Below, piece by piece: positions 48,301-61,500 of a stretch of DNA of 64,000 nt (positions are counted from its first letter, which is position 1; each line of letters starts with the position of its first letter). The DNA lies in contig OZ234497.1 of NCBI GenBank assembly GCA_965153455.1, forward strand, positions 10,912,001 to 10,976,000, given 5' to 3'. Position numbers and translations under genes: made by a program. The notes under the pieces were generated by a model. That model did no database searches, had not been told where the DNA came from, and was given only the letters and a program-made list of their open reading frames with translations. Source of the stretch: Sphagnum compactum. Its lineage: Eukaryota > Bryophyta > Sphagnopsida > Sphagnales.

Positions 48301-51095
48301 ATTAGAAAATAGTTATGAAATTACTATAACTAATTCTTATCTGAAATAATTACAATGATTTTAAAGTAATGTAACATTAATTACAATACTTGATTTATTT
48401 TACTATAAGAATATAAATTATATAATATAAAAACTTGTGTTGTAATAACTATTTAGTGTAACTTATAATTAGTAAATATAATTATTTATAAAAATGACAT
48501 ATTATGATAAAGTAGTTATAAGAAATAAATATTTTAGTTTATTATAGTAAAATCCATGTAGTTATGGTCATAACATTAATTATATTAATTAAATTATGAT
48601 CATTTTAGAAAATTAAATAAGAATTAAATTTATATATTATATAATAATATAATATAATAATACAATTTAGTTATAAATTAATTATTCAAGTATTGTAATT
48701 CTAACTTACAAATAAATTAAGTAATTACAGCAACTTTACTTATTGTTTTAAACTTATTATAAAATTCTGAAATAAAAATCTTAACTATAGGACATAATTT
48801 TTCAAGATACAAAATTTAATTATAATTATTAAAACAAAAGTGTTGTAAGTACAATAGTTATTTTTGAACAATGGGAATTATAATTTTTGAAATGTGAAAT
48901 GTGAAATTTTATTTTTTGATATTATTTATTCAGTTTACATAAGCAGTAATAAATGATAAGTAAAATAATTTAATATAATTATTCTAAATTTTTATGATGT
49001 AGTAACAATTATATATTTTAAGTACATAATTAAATATTCTAGTATACTAGAATGTAATTTTTATAATCATAAAAATTAAATTAATTCATTTCATTATAGT
49101 GGAAATATTTTAATTTTAAAAATTATTTAAAATAAAAATTATGAATAATTTACCTGAATTATAAATTATGTGTCTATTATAATTAATGTACAAGTAAAGT
49201 AGCTATTATGATTTTGTAATAATTATATAATAATTATGGTAGTTTATTTTTATTAAAATTGTAAAAATATTTAATATAATAGTTTGTGTTGGAATATATT
49301 TAATTTATTTGAAATTATACGTAATTTAATGTAATGAAATTAATACAAGTACAATAATCATATCAATGACTTTTAATTACAATAAAAATATTATTAATAT
49401 TAAATTTAATCATAAATTAAATTATTATTATTATTGTTGTAAATAGTAGACATATGTTGATTGTGATTAAACAGCACTTCGCTTACAACTATTGGGATTT
49501 TAAATGGTTATTCTTGGATGATAAATTCAACCCATATATAAATGTAAATCAATTTAGTCACAAACTAATCATAAGCTAGTCGTAAGTGATTTGGTTGATG
49601 TTAACATGATGTCAGACTAGTCGTAGAGGGCAAAAATTTAGTTGCAAAAACCAAATAATTACAAGTCATTGTGAATGCATTGGTCATATATTGGCCTTTT
49701 TTATCTAGTGTTTTCCTCTCCTAGGAAACGCCCAAGTTATTTGGGCATTTTGTCTTCATGTGTAACTCATCGACCTTCATATTTCACTCAAACAATACCT
49801 CCTTCTTCTTTCTTATCTTTTTTGGCAAGTTTCGATAGGAAAGTCATGCAAGTATGTGGGGACATTATGGGTCCAAGCTCGTGGGAATCCTTTCAAGGCC
49901 CTTTAATGAGGCGTCAAGCTCGGATTCCAATATCCTTTGGTGGTATAGGCCTTCTTTCTATGGAAGATTGTGCCCTGCTTTTTTAAGGAATTGGGCTTTG
50001 GTGGCTCTATATTTGTGTTTTACATTTCGCATTTTCAACAAACCCGTTTTGAAGGAATATGTTTCTTAGGTTGAAGGGGGGCCATACCTACTTCAGTCAT
50101 GCTTACGTGCAACACAAGATGGCCTTCCTTCTGCAACTAGGGAGATACACCTTTCTTTTGAGAGTGTGGTAGTCATTGGCGCCCCATGTCTATAGGCATC
50201 TCTAATGAATATCCACCACGACACATCTTTTAGGTCTATCTTGGAAGATGACTCCATTTCCTTAACATCTAAAGCCCGCATTCATTCTTGTTTGGGCAAG
50301 GGGGCAAGGGGGCAAGGTTTGGTTTCTAAACCATCTATCTGTTCATTTTACATCGCACACTCTACTTTCACCTCAACATTGTGTTTTCGTCTTGGTTTGG
50401 TTCAACCTTTGGCATCCAGTCTTCTCATGTGTGAGTGTGGACACAGGTTGGACACATTTGGCACGCACTTAGCTCATTGCCCATTTGGAAGTCAATGGAT
50501 AGCCACACATGACACCATCCGAGACGTCATGTATTCCCTCGCTCGAAAGAGTGAACATGTTGTATGGAGAGAATTCTAGTACGCCCTTACATTAGGAATT
50601 TCATTACGAACCGATCTCTACATGACCTAAAAAGACCAAGTTTTTGTTGCCAATGTGGTGGTTACGAACCTAACAAAAGAGACGGTGGCTTTGAGTGTCA
50701 TTAATTGACCAACAAATGCAGTTGTAGAACTTAGCACCATTACTAAGATTCACAAGTATAGAAGGCTTTATGAGGGGCACCACTTTATTTCGATGGCCAT
50801 GGAGGTGCATGCTGGACCTAGGTGTGATATGGATTATTTCATCAAGGAATGTGCTCGTCTTTTCCACGATGAACGATCAAGAGGTCATTTATCCTTGTCT
50901 TTTTGCATTGAAGTTTTTAGGCAACATGTTAGTATAACTCTTCAACGTGCTTTAACTTTTGTTGTAAATAGGAAGATTACGTTGACAAGTGATTCTTGTT
51001 GTAGACCCCCCAATACTATTAGATCTCATGATTTGCATGTAGGCAACATTAGAGGGGCCATGGGTGAGATAGCTTCCTATCACAAGAGGGTTTAG
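45400..51095 (+). mobile_element. Decayed non-LTR reverse-transcriptase element
   Basis: With the nested insertion removed, shifting + frames give one long polyprotein relic. Upstream of the RT are PSEDTVVALS and SNFVPLTFDFQPEHLFVLDK (about 45655-45780). RT motifs follow: a QSDPPKGPLF block (about 46390) and TDDTHIMGP, a decayed form of the A/Y-x-DD catalytic motif (about 46488), then LGVPMGS. After the insertion come LLGNAQV (about 49722), QVCGDIMGPSSWE and PISFGGIGLLSMEDCA. A cysteine/histidine cluster CECGHRLDTFGTHLAHCPFG-x6-HD-x-IRDV lies at about 50430-50530. A C-terminal block from RTDLYMT to MAMEVHAGPRCDMDYFIKEC and EIASYHKRV ends at 51095. Many stops and frame changes make it non-functional. 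The zinc cluster followed by an (R)xD...D/N block resembles the restriction-like endonuclease end of R2-type LINEs. Confidence 0.65.
46776..49673. mobile_element. AT-rich CACTA-like non-autonomous insertion
   Basis: This 2898-base block interrupts the reverse-transcriptase element. It begins CACATTTTTTCGAC and ends CATTGTG (inverse CACAATG), and is flanked by AAT at 46773-46775 and 49674-49676, a possible 3-base target duplication. Twelve-base inverted words CAACTAAATTTT (46799-46810) and AAAATTTAGTTG (49633-49644) lie 23 and 29 bases from the ends. Many subterminal words of the TTAGTCGCAAATG / CGACTAAT / CTAGTCGTA type cluster at both ends. The interior (about 47030-49450) is extremely AT-rich with no coding potential, apart from a TAGG microsatellite at about 47235-47262. 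CACTA-class elements have CAC termini, subterminal repeats and 3-base duplications. The exact ends here are not the canonical CACTA, so the class is inferred. Confidence 0.55.
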
Positions 51096-54000
51096 CTCTC
51101 TCCTTCTTTTTTTTCCTTTTTCTTAAATTTTTTTTTTTGGTTCCTGTAGGTTGTGTCTTTTGGCCTTTCTTTGTCCTTCCCTTTTTGTCTCCCTTGTGAT
51201 GGTTCCGGCCATCAATCTTTTATTAAATTTTTGTGATTTGTTTGAACAACCACATGATCAAACATGCCTTGTTAATTTCATCTACCCACACCTTTCCATT
51301 TCAATAATTTGTTGCAAGATGATACTTTGAACATATTTTTCATTTCAATTTTGTGATGTAGATCAAATTGGGATTTTTTCCTTAATTTTGGTGAATTTTT
51401 TTATGTTAATGAAAATAAAAAAAAAGATCCACAACAAATCAACATTTATCAACCATCATCAAAAAGTTTAAGTTTATCCAAAATCAAAGATATCTAGGCA
51501 TAAGCATGGTAAAGTATGTAAGTCAAAAACACTTGTTTTTTTGGAAAATATGCATGAGTATATGTTAATATATTGAATTCATGTGTATTACTTAAATCAA
51601 TGATCAACATTAAGAAGTTCTTTCATTTCATTGCATATATTGAAAAACCATATATTTTAATATGCATTTAATTACATTTTTTGAGATGCAACTACTAAAA
51701 AATGTGTCACAATTTTACAAAATAAGTAGATGAAAGTAAAACATCAATTAGCATTATTGTAGTTTCAAATTGATAAAGGCCTAATGTGTATGAATATAGT
51801 TTCAACTTTTGATATTATAGTCATAATCTATCAAAGTTTCAACGTAAAAGTATTTTGGAAAATTTGAACCAACCAATTTAAAACATACTTTTAATCCAAT
51901 TTTCTTATATATAATTTCTTAAAACTTTATTTTCAAGTTACAATAAACTCAATGAAATGTTTTATAATTTCAAAATGATATTTAAATATCTTTTTAATGT
52001 CTTTTTGAATGTGAATGTTGAAAAGAGACTATTTTTTTAATTTATTTTTTTTAGGACTACTTTTTTGGCATATTTTATTATGCTTGGACCCATCTTTCAA
52101 ATATGACACATGAACTTATCAACGGAATCAATGGCTAGCAACTACAGAAGAATATCAAAGAAGCATTGGCAACATGAATTTCATGTATCTTGTATTCCAT
52201 AAAATTTGTCATTGATTTCAAATGCCAGTTATTCAACCATTGCTTTGTTCATGTGAAATTTACACATATTTATTATATAAATGGACATGAATAAAATATT
52301 AATTGAGAATTGATCAATGTCATTGTCATGCAATATACATGAAGTGCAATTCCTATTGATAGTGAATTCCAAGTTAACAATGCCCACACCAAGCCACATA
52401 CCATAATAAGGCACAAAAGATGTGCATCAACCATGAAGTCAAGCCCAACCAACAAGTAAATGTTCTTTAATTCAACCATTGGGGGATGGACAATGTTTTC
52501 TCTAACCTATGCATTTGCATTAACAACATCATTACATGATTTAGATTTTTGTTCATTACAATCATTCAAACAATTTTTAACATATGTTCATAAAGAAATT
52601 AAATTATAGATGTAAATTATGGTTAGATGTGTTTAAGTCATGTGTTATTTCATGCAAGTTCCTTCGATTATGTAATCCGATGAAAAATGTAACATCAAAA
52701 TCTTGTGGACATGACTGTCAAGATTAAACAAGACAATGGAATTTAATAATTTAACAAAATGTTATGAATGTCAATTATTTAATTACACAAGCCTTAAAAT
52801 AGATCAATGTAGTTTTCATTGATTTTCCCTTGCTTTAATAGACTAAATGAATAAGAAAAACCAACAACTCCAACTTCAATTCTAACAAACCATATGATTA
52901 TGTATAGAAAAACTCATATAAGTAAGCAAAGGTCATGGTAGTGCTATTTGTAAGAGAGAGCATTTTTAACAATGTAAAGGATGATTAAGTTGAAAATAAA
53001 ACATCTCCATTATCTATGCCTAATTATGAAAAACGAGATACTAAAATATTAGACATAAATGAAATATCATACACAAGCTTAGTGTGTTAATATTATTACA
53101 TTACAAAAAATATGCAATAATTATAAATGTCCTTTAACCACACAATCCCTAGAAGTTAAATTGTACTCATGTTAAGCAAAGCCATGCACATGGCTAATTC
53201 AAATGATCTACTTGTCAATTTTTCAGCAATGCAACTTCATGCAATACCTCAAAATAAAGTAACTAAACACACCTAAAAAACTAACTATGAAACTTTGAAC
53301 ACAAATAATTCTTCATATGACTTAAGTTTCATCATAAATTTTATGTGAGACACCAAACTAAAAGTAGAAAAAAAATTGTCTTAAGTAATGTTTGTAAATG
53401 TCACATCATGTTCAATTTATATACAAATAGTCTTTACATTACACAAGGTGCATTTGACCTCATAATCATATATCATCTACAAACATCAAAAGCTAAAAAT
53501 GTCAGGAACTTTATGAATATTTCTAATTTGTTAGAACCAGTGTTGGGCAATTTTTAGGTTTTTTTAGACCTGTCAAGTTTGGGTTTCAAAAGAATTTACA
53601 AGATCCGCCCTAATTTTTTAATTATTTTTAATTATTTTTTCAAGACACCTAGGCAAGGTTTCAAAACTTTGGAAATTTTATTTTCACTCAAGTTTCAACA
53701 TGACAAGTCTCACAAGTTTCAACCTTGCCAACATATTAAAGCAATTTTCACATATAGGTTTTCAAAAGTTATATTATTTTAAACTTGTATTTTCTCAAGA
53801 GAAAAAAACATTACATATAGACAAGAAATGAATCACATAGGTGAAATTATTGGCATTATGGTAGAAAAAGGTGCCACATAAATGGTTTTTAATTATCAAA
53901 CAAAACTCCTACTTTTTTAACCTCATGGAACATGTATCGGTACTTTTTTCAACAACCGAAAAAAGGATCCACTAGTAAAATATTCAAACAATCCTTATTA

Positions 54001-55596
54001 AGACATTTAGCACACTTGAATGCAATTTCAAAATGCTCAATGCAAGGAATTAGTTTTCCTTTTCGAGCTGCAATCTGAAAGGGGCCCTTGGTAGCTTGAT
54101 TAATGACCCAAATAAGATGATTACTACAAGAACCACCATCGCCAACTAATATACACTATTGTATGCATCCAATGTGAGACAGCTCAAAAACTTGCACATC
54201 CCAAATGAAACACCATCACATCTCATTCACTCCTTCCTCCCATGACTTGAGCACTAAGGGTGTATGACATACAATTGTATTATGAAAGTTTAAAGTCTGC
54301 TTTAACAACATTGGAATTACATTTTTGACTGTTGAATGTATTTAAAATATTGAGAAAATTTTAAAACTTTGGCCTTGGTACTTTTTAATACACTAATTGG
54401 GTATTATTTTATTTTATTTAAAATAAGAACAAGGTTTCAAGTGGCCAATTCTCAATCTAGTGAGAACTTTAAAAACCAATGAATAAGTTTCAAATAAGGT
54501 ATGACCAAGAGATATTCAATGAAACCTAGCTTGAAACCCTGTCCAATTTTCAACCATTTTTTTATACCCACCCAACATTGATCAGAAACACTATTTAAAG
54601 TTTAGATCATATAAATCATACAACATCTTACTAAACACTTTTTAAATACCACTTTATGACAAAATATCATAAGACTAAAGTTATATACAAAGATAATAAA
54701 ACCTAAAAGCAAACACATGGGTTTCATCAAAAGTAAGGACAACAAACCAAAATGCAAGATCAGACCATGTTAAAGGAAATAACATACAACGAAACCTCAA
54801 TCTAAGATGATTGGAGTTTCTTTTTGCTGCTTGTGTTATGCTAGGGGACTGCTTAAATTATGGGGTACCTAAGAAAAACTTAGAAGATTGTGAAAAACCT
54901 GTGTAGAGGGTTTCCTAAGTTAATTGATACCAGAAAATCACTCAGGGGACTATCTATGGCATTTTCACAAAAACGCCATGTATCATAAAAGCTTTCAAAT
55001 AGAAGTTGCACAATTGCTTTGCATGGATCCATCAAAAAACACACAACATCCTCTCTCCTACAATCTTTCTCCTTCAAAGTACACTTTTTTATCATTCACA
55101 TTAATTTTAAAACCCTACTACTATCATAGCTTCATGTTTGTGACATCATTTGACCTCAAGATTGTTAGCTTACAGCATTCAAGCATATAACTTATAAGTA
55201 GCTACTGCATTATATCCCAAATCACTGGACTCAAGTGTAGATGAATGTAACTGAGTTCATTCCTCCCTACTCTGAAAAAGGTGTTAATTTTTCCAACTTC
55301 ATGAATTTTTCCTTCAGAGATTGAGAAACGTGGATGGCTCAACAGGACATAGTCTGATTCATGACACCTAATGACACAGAATCACAAATTAAAGGAAGAC
55401 AATTTTCCTTCCGTCTATTTGATTCACTTGGGTTCTCAATGCTTTTCAAGAAATCCCAATAAGTTTATCGAACTCTGGGGATGTACAAGTAGAAACCATG
55501 AATAGAAATCAATTACCAGACCACTACAGCCACTCCTACCAAAGAGCATCCATCCCAGTCGGTGACTTACTACAAAGTAACTGAGTTGGTGCAGAA
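51096..55596. other. AT-rich intergenic DNA, no gene recognised
   Basis: Neither strand shows an exon chain or known domain. The last few hundred bases before 55597 should hold the 3' untranslated region of the chromomethylase. Confidence 0.5.
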
Positions 55597-58500
55597 TCAA
55601 AGCTCCTCATTATCAGGGAGTTCTGGAACTCCTTCTGGAGTGGTAAGACTATGGGGGAAATGGCGAGGAAGTTCAATGGTCTCCTCCTCTACCTTATGCC
55701 GCTTCAAAATAGCATTCCCCAAAGAATAACCCAATGCTGTTGCAACAGGTACTGCTACAGCATTCCCAACTTGAATGTATCTGAAACAAAGCAGAAAATG
55801 ATTATCATCCATGCATGGAGTGTTAGGCCAGTTTGTCCACAGCATACCATTGTTAGCACCCTGATAACCACCTCAGTTTCTTTCAAGAAATGGTTTTATA
55901 GCATGTCCGGGAGATTACAGAGAACTCCACAGTAAGTTTCAACTGTAATATTAGTTCCTGCTAAACCAAAACATATGGGATATAGTCTTATAATGTCTAG
56001 AGATGGAAAGTTTGTAGATGTTCAAGAAATTGGTCCACAATATAAGACAACAGTGATGTCAAGTGCATTTCAATGAAAAAGACTCACCAATTGAGCAAGA
56101 TGAGTACCTTTGCTTGATGGGACCAAAAAGCTTGTAGTAATCGGGAAATCCCTGAAGTCTTGCATTCTCTCTGATTGTGAGGACTCGATCTTGCCCAGGG
56201 TGCAAGATGATCTGCAAAGATGAATCAGTAACTCTGCTTAGTACTGAGCAAACCAAGAAAGAAATATCAGCATGCATTCAGAAGCCTACAAACAACTACA
56301 TCTTTGCTCAATATGGATTCTTGATTTTCCCTTTAATTGGAATAACTCAAACAAAATGGAGGCAAGTGACAACGAGTTTGTCTTCTGTATACAACAGTGG
56401 ACCCAATTAACATGTTAGCTTATTCTCAAGAAAATAAGTCATAACCTGATTGTGTGGTTCAGCCCTGGTGACAACTGTTGAAACAGTCTCATCCCACCAT
56501 AGTCTACCAAAGGGCCTGCAAGTGCCAAATGCCATCAGAGATGCTCAGTGCAGGCAGCAGAAATTAGACAATGGTTTCTGAAATCCAAAACCTGGACCCT
56601 TGTTTAAACAATTTTGGACCTTTCATCTACAGAAAAATACTCTCCTCCTGTCACATTCCATCAACATCAGATTCCAACATGGCCTGCTAGGGTAACCTAG
56701 TTCTCTTTCTCTGTGCAAATCTTCCTAATATGTAGAGCTTACTTCAAAGATTTTCCTCTGATGAAGCTGACAGCATAGTCAGGAACCTGTAAGAATAAAC
56801 CAAAATAGGTATTACCAATCATGCCTTCATCCAGCATAGTGGGCAAACCTAGAATGTATGCAGGATGTTAGATGTGCAATGTGCATGCACTATCAATGCA
56901 GTCTATAGCATGCAAACAGAAATGTAGGTTCAGCTGTGAAAGAATTAGAAAAACTAGATTTACAATCAATAGAGAAGTACACAAGATCAATTCAATTGAA
57001 GAAGCTCCTGAGACAACAATGATTGGGAGCATGTCTATGTTCAAACCAAGACAGGGCAAAGAAACTCAAGACTTAGAACTGTACAATGTCCTCACACAAT
57101 TGCCTTCTCTAACTTAGAACATCTTAGAAGGCTTACCAGGGGCTTCCCTGAAGCCAAATATTCACGAGGCTCTCTCTCCACATCGACAGTTCCATCCTCC
57201 TTGATAATAATGCCTTTGAGATTTCTGAAATTTGCTCCCTGCAAAATGATCACAAGGCCCCTTTGTCATGTTTTAGTAATAGCATTCAGCTCTAGCTCAA
57301 GGTTCTCTTATAAGCCTTTAATTCCACAGGCAATATCATAGTAATAACAGAGCAATCCTCCAATATTAATTCTCTTCAAAAGAGATGACAGAATATAGAT
57401 TCTACCTTTGCTTTGGGAATTTGACACACTCTCTGATAATCATCAGTATTTAAGCAGAGGGGCCGATGATCAGGAAGCATGACTTTCTGCTTCTTCAAGG
57501 GAAGGGCTCCAAGACCTCCAGTACCTGATCAAACAAATATTTATGCAACCTCTCTTGGGAAATTCCTCCATAGTGTGCAAAAAGAACAACTACACAGGGC
57601 ATTCCTGGATTAACAGCTAGTCATATTAACATTATTGTTACTGAAGCATACCATACAATGTTTTGAACAAACAATTCACCTTGCTTTGGTAAGCGAACAA
57701 AACGTTGGAAGGATGTGTGAGGGTCATCCTGGTAAAGAATGTCATCCTTGTCTTGAAAGTTTGAGACCTGGTGCAAACAGTGGAGAAGAAATCAGTTCTA
57801 CTGTAGACACTCTAATCATACCAAACTGCAGCCTCACTGGTAACCAATCTGAAGCAATGCAAATGGGCTGTGCAACTCAAACTCCCTTTTCCAGTACACA
57901 TGTCCACCACTTTTAACTTTTCATAAAGGCTCCACAATGAAAATAATTAGTAAGAAGGGGTTAGCGGTACCACCAGGAAAAATAGCAGTGCCAAGATGCA
58001 CTGATATAGAGGTGAAAAGACTTACAGGGGGTAAATCAGAGATTGCATCCTTGAGAACTAGAGGTTTTTGGAGCCACTCAGGCTGCTGATTCTCAACATA
58101 AGCAACTAAACACCTCTGCACAATATGCAACCACTCTCTTGCTAGTCATTACTGTTGTTCAACACCTTATTTTACATCCATACCTGCACACTAAACTCCT
58201 CTGAGGTCACAGCAGGTAACTGCTGAACTGCAACAGAGAATACAGAATATCATACTCAGCCCCAAAGAGGAACTGAGTAGCCTCCTGGCACACAGATGTT
58301 CTGGAACTTTCAATACTTCTGCCACCTCAATTGTTTTGTTGAGCCCACAAATACTGAATTTTTTGCTGAAACCAAAAGAAAAAAAATGAAATCAAGTAGG
58401 TTGTATAGCTACCTCCCACAAATTTGGGACACCTCCACGAACAATAACACTGTGTGTGGGCAAGGGAAATGGGGGAAGCACCTGCAAAGGAACACTCTAC

Positions 58501-61500
58501 AGTCAGTTCCTATAGTAAAAGATTGAGTAGTGAGGTTTGGATCTAGTGAGAAGGCAGAAGACAGGCTAAAATATGCAAAGCCATTAGTGATCAACAAGCA
58601 GAAGCTCCAAAACATGACTACCTCATCAGAACAAGCTCCATAAAGGAAACAGCGCATACGGAATTGGGGCAATCCGTAACATCCAGCAACCATGAGTCCA
58701 ATTTTTGCCTGCCTCAATATAGAAACCATGGGAAAACATGTCAAGAACATAATTGATGACTAAAAATTTAGCATTTCCTTATCATCCAAGATAAGAGAAT
58801 AAAGTGGGATCAAACCTGATAATTCATTTGAACAGCTCTTGCAAGGGCATATCGGCCTAGGATGCCATCACAGAATTTGAGAATATCAACAACATTTTCC
58901 ATCAGTAAAAACCGTGGTCGAAGGAAGTTCACAATATCCATGAACACTGGCATTTGCCTGTTCCGAGGATCTTTGAGCGGCTCAGCCTTATTTCGAAATC
59001 TATTGAACCCGCTGGCACCCTGGCATGGAGGCCCTCCACATATGACATCAACATCACCCTGCCAAAACATGTCTGCACTTCAGCTACAACAAAGACTTTC
59101 CCACATAAAGTTCCCCAGTTTTGTCTTCCAGTGCAGTTTCCAGCTGCAGCATTGGTGAAAACTCTATAGCATCTTCTCCATCTAGAAGACTTATTTGCAA
59201 AATCATTATGAAGTGATGGGAACAAAAAAAAAGGAGCGAAAGAACCCATACTGGTAATGGCAAGTATTTGCATTTTCTCCCTTCCATGACAAAGCTCCGC
59301 ACGCGCTCTGGACAGTGCCTGAAATCCATCTTTACCAAAATCAGCAAAAGAGTAAAAAAAACTATAGAACCTCATACTTCAGTATCTCACCTGGAGCTTC
59401 TCCTTTTCAACTCACAAAAAAAGCCTATGCTGTCCCAAAGACACAATCCTGTCTCCCTGCCTTACATTATCATATTTGGAAGTAGTCCTACATTATTTGC
59501 AGGATGGTTTAATGGTCAGCAGGGAGAGGATACTAGTAAAAAATGAGAAATACAGCACTGAACTGACAACAGCTATGGGTGCCTAGTTTGAGGAACATAC
59601 TCAAAGTTTGAGGCAGGTTCCCATGAATCATGTTCAGCACTATAACCCTTCCATTTCACCTGTACCATACAAATTCCCAACTGTTAGAAACTTTCCGTAA
59701 AATACAGGAAAAATTAAAGAACAATGTAGTTTAGGCTTTATGTGGTTTCATGTCCACTTTTAGCAGAAAAGTCAGAAAGCTGGACCTCAATTCTTATCAA
59801 AAATGCCAAAGACACATCAGCAAATTCACTTACTAATCTGAATTCCCCTAAGTGCTTTCACAAGGGAACTATTAAAAGTCCTGATAAAAGGGGTTCAAAG
59901 AAGTGGTTAGCACAAACTAGAGTCTTAAGTCCAGAAACAGGTCAGAATAGGTTGTGAACATAAGAAGCAGTAAGAGTTGGACCTTAAACTCAAGACCTTT
60001 CTTTGCAGGTGGTTCAAAACCTCCCTTTGCCTTCTTATGTTTCTTTGGAGCCTCCTCAAGATCTTCATCATCATCCACCTCTTCCATGACCTGCTTCTCC
60101 TTCTCACTCACTTGGCCAACCCAACGAATACCAACGAGACTTTCTACCTCATACTCTTCTTCTTCTACACCCTCATCCTCATCACTTTCCTCAACTTCAT
60201 CTGCAGCTTCATCCACAGCTTCATCATCACTTGGGTACTTGTCACACAGTTTCTTCCACTCTTTCAGCAATTCCAAGAAATCCTCTGCAGCCTCATTCCG
60301 CACCTAAACATCCACAATGTTCCTGATGAATGCTTAGGACACAGTTGCCTATTGCCCTCCTTGACTAGATTAATGGAGACTCCTTGTCCCTGACATAGCA
60401 GTGAGAGAATTTTTGCTTAACAAGAGAAAATTCTGGACGGTGCCAGTAAAGATTATGCAGTGCCAAACAAATCAAGCAGAACAACATAAAAGCAATGTGT
60501 CGACAAGGTTCTAGAGTGAGGATTAACCTTTGTCTCTGGGTGATTGTGCTTCATTGAAATACATGCATACTCGTTTAGATCAACTGCCCACCTCTGAACC
60601 ATCCAAACCAACCATCATAAAAACTTCCAACACTTTTGAACACCACTGGCCACTTACATAAAACTGCCACAGCAAGAAACAACAGTCACACCTCAAGACC
60701 TATAACAGCCATCTCTCTTTGAGCTACCACATGGACTTGTTATACACAACAACCAAGAGCAAAACCCTGTTCAAGCATAAACAAGTTCGTAGGCTTATAA
60801 AGTGCTATTTGATGTTTAATACCGTAACAAGGTTAGCTCCTGCCAAATTAGCACCCAAGCATAGGCCAGTTGACATGGCTCCACACCCACAATACAAATC
60901 AAGCAGCTGCAGCTCTGGCGTGTCTTCCACATTGCTACATGCATTACTTTGCTGTTTCACTGATATCATGTCCGATACTCCCGACATAGTACCCTCCACC
61001 ATTGAGTTTTCACTGTTACTCCAAGTGGGTTCTGAATTTGACCACCACCCGGTTCCTGGTCAAAATGCTGACATCTGACATGAGAATGTCTGAACTAATA
61101 GCCTCTGCTTTCCTATAACTTCTTGTTTCAAAATCTTCCACCACACATAAAACCAGCATAAGAGAAATATGACAAGCATGAATCACTAACACTGTATCAT
61201 ACCATCTCACAATGCCACATCTGAGAAATAACAATCATCGTGGATATGAGGTCTAGCATATCTACTGTCCATGAGAAAAACTTGCTGAAACATAAGAACA
61301 ACCCCTGAAAGCACAAGGACTTCAGTCCTGAAACATGTTCCAGGATGGATGGTTATCCCACTCACCAGGTAGCTCTGCTGGGAGCTCATAGAATGTTGCA
61401 TAAGCAAATTTGTAACCCTTGTCAAAGTAGTAGTCACATGGAGGTATCACCCTTTTCCCTTTGTCAAATCTTGTCTGCCATCAGCAGAAGATAAGTTCTG

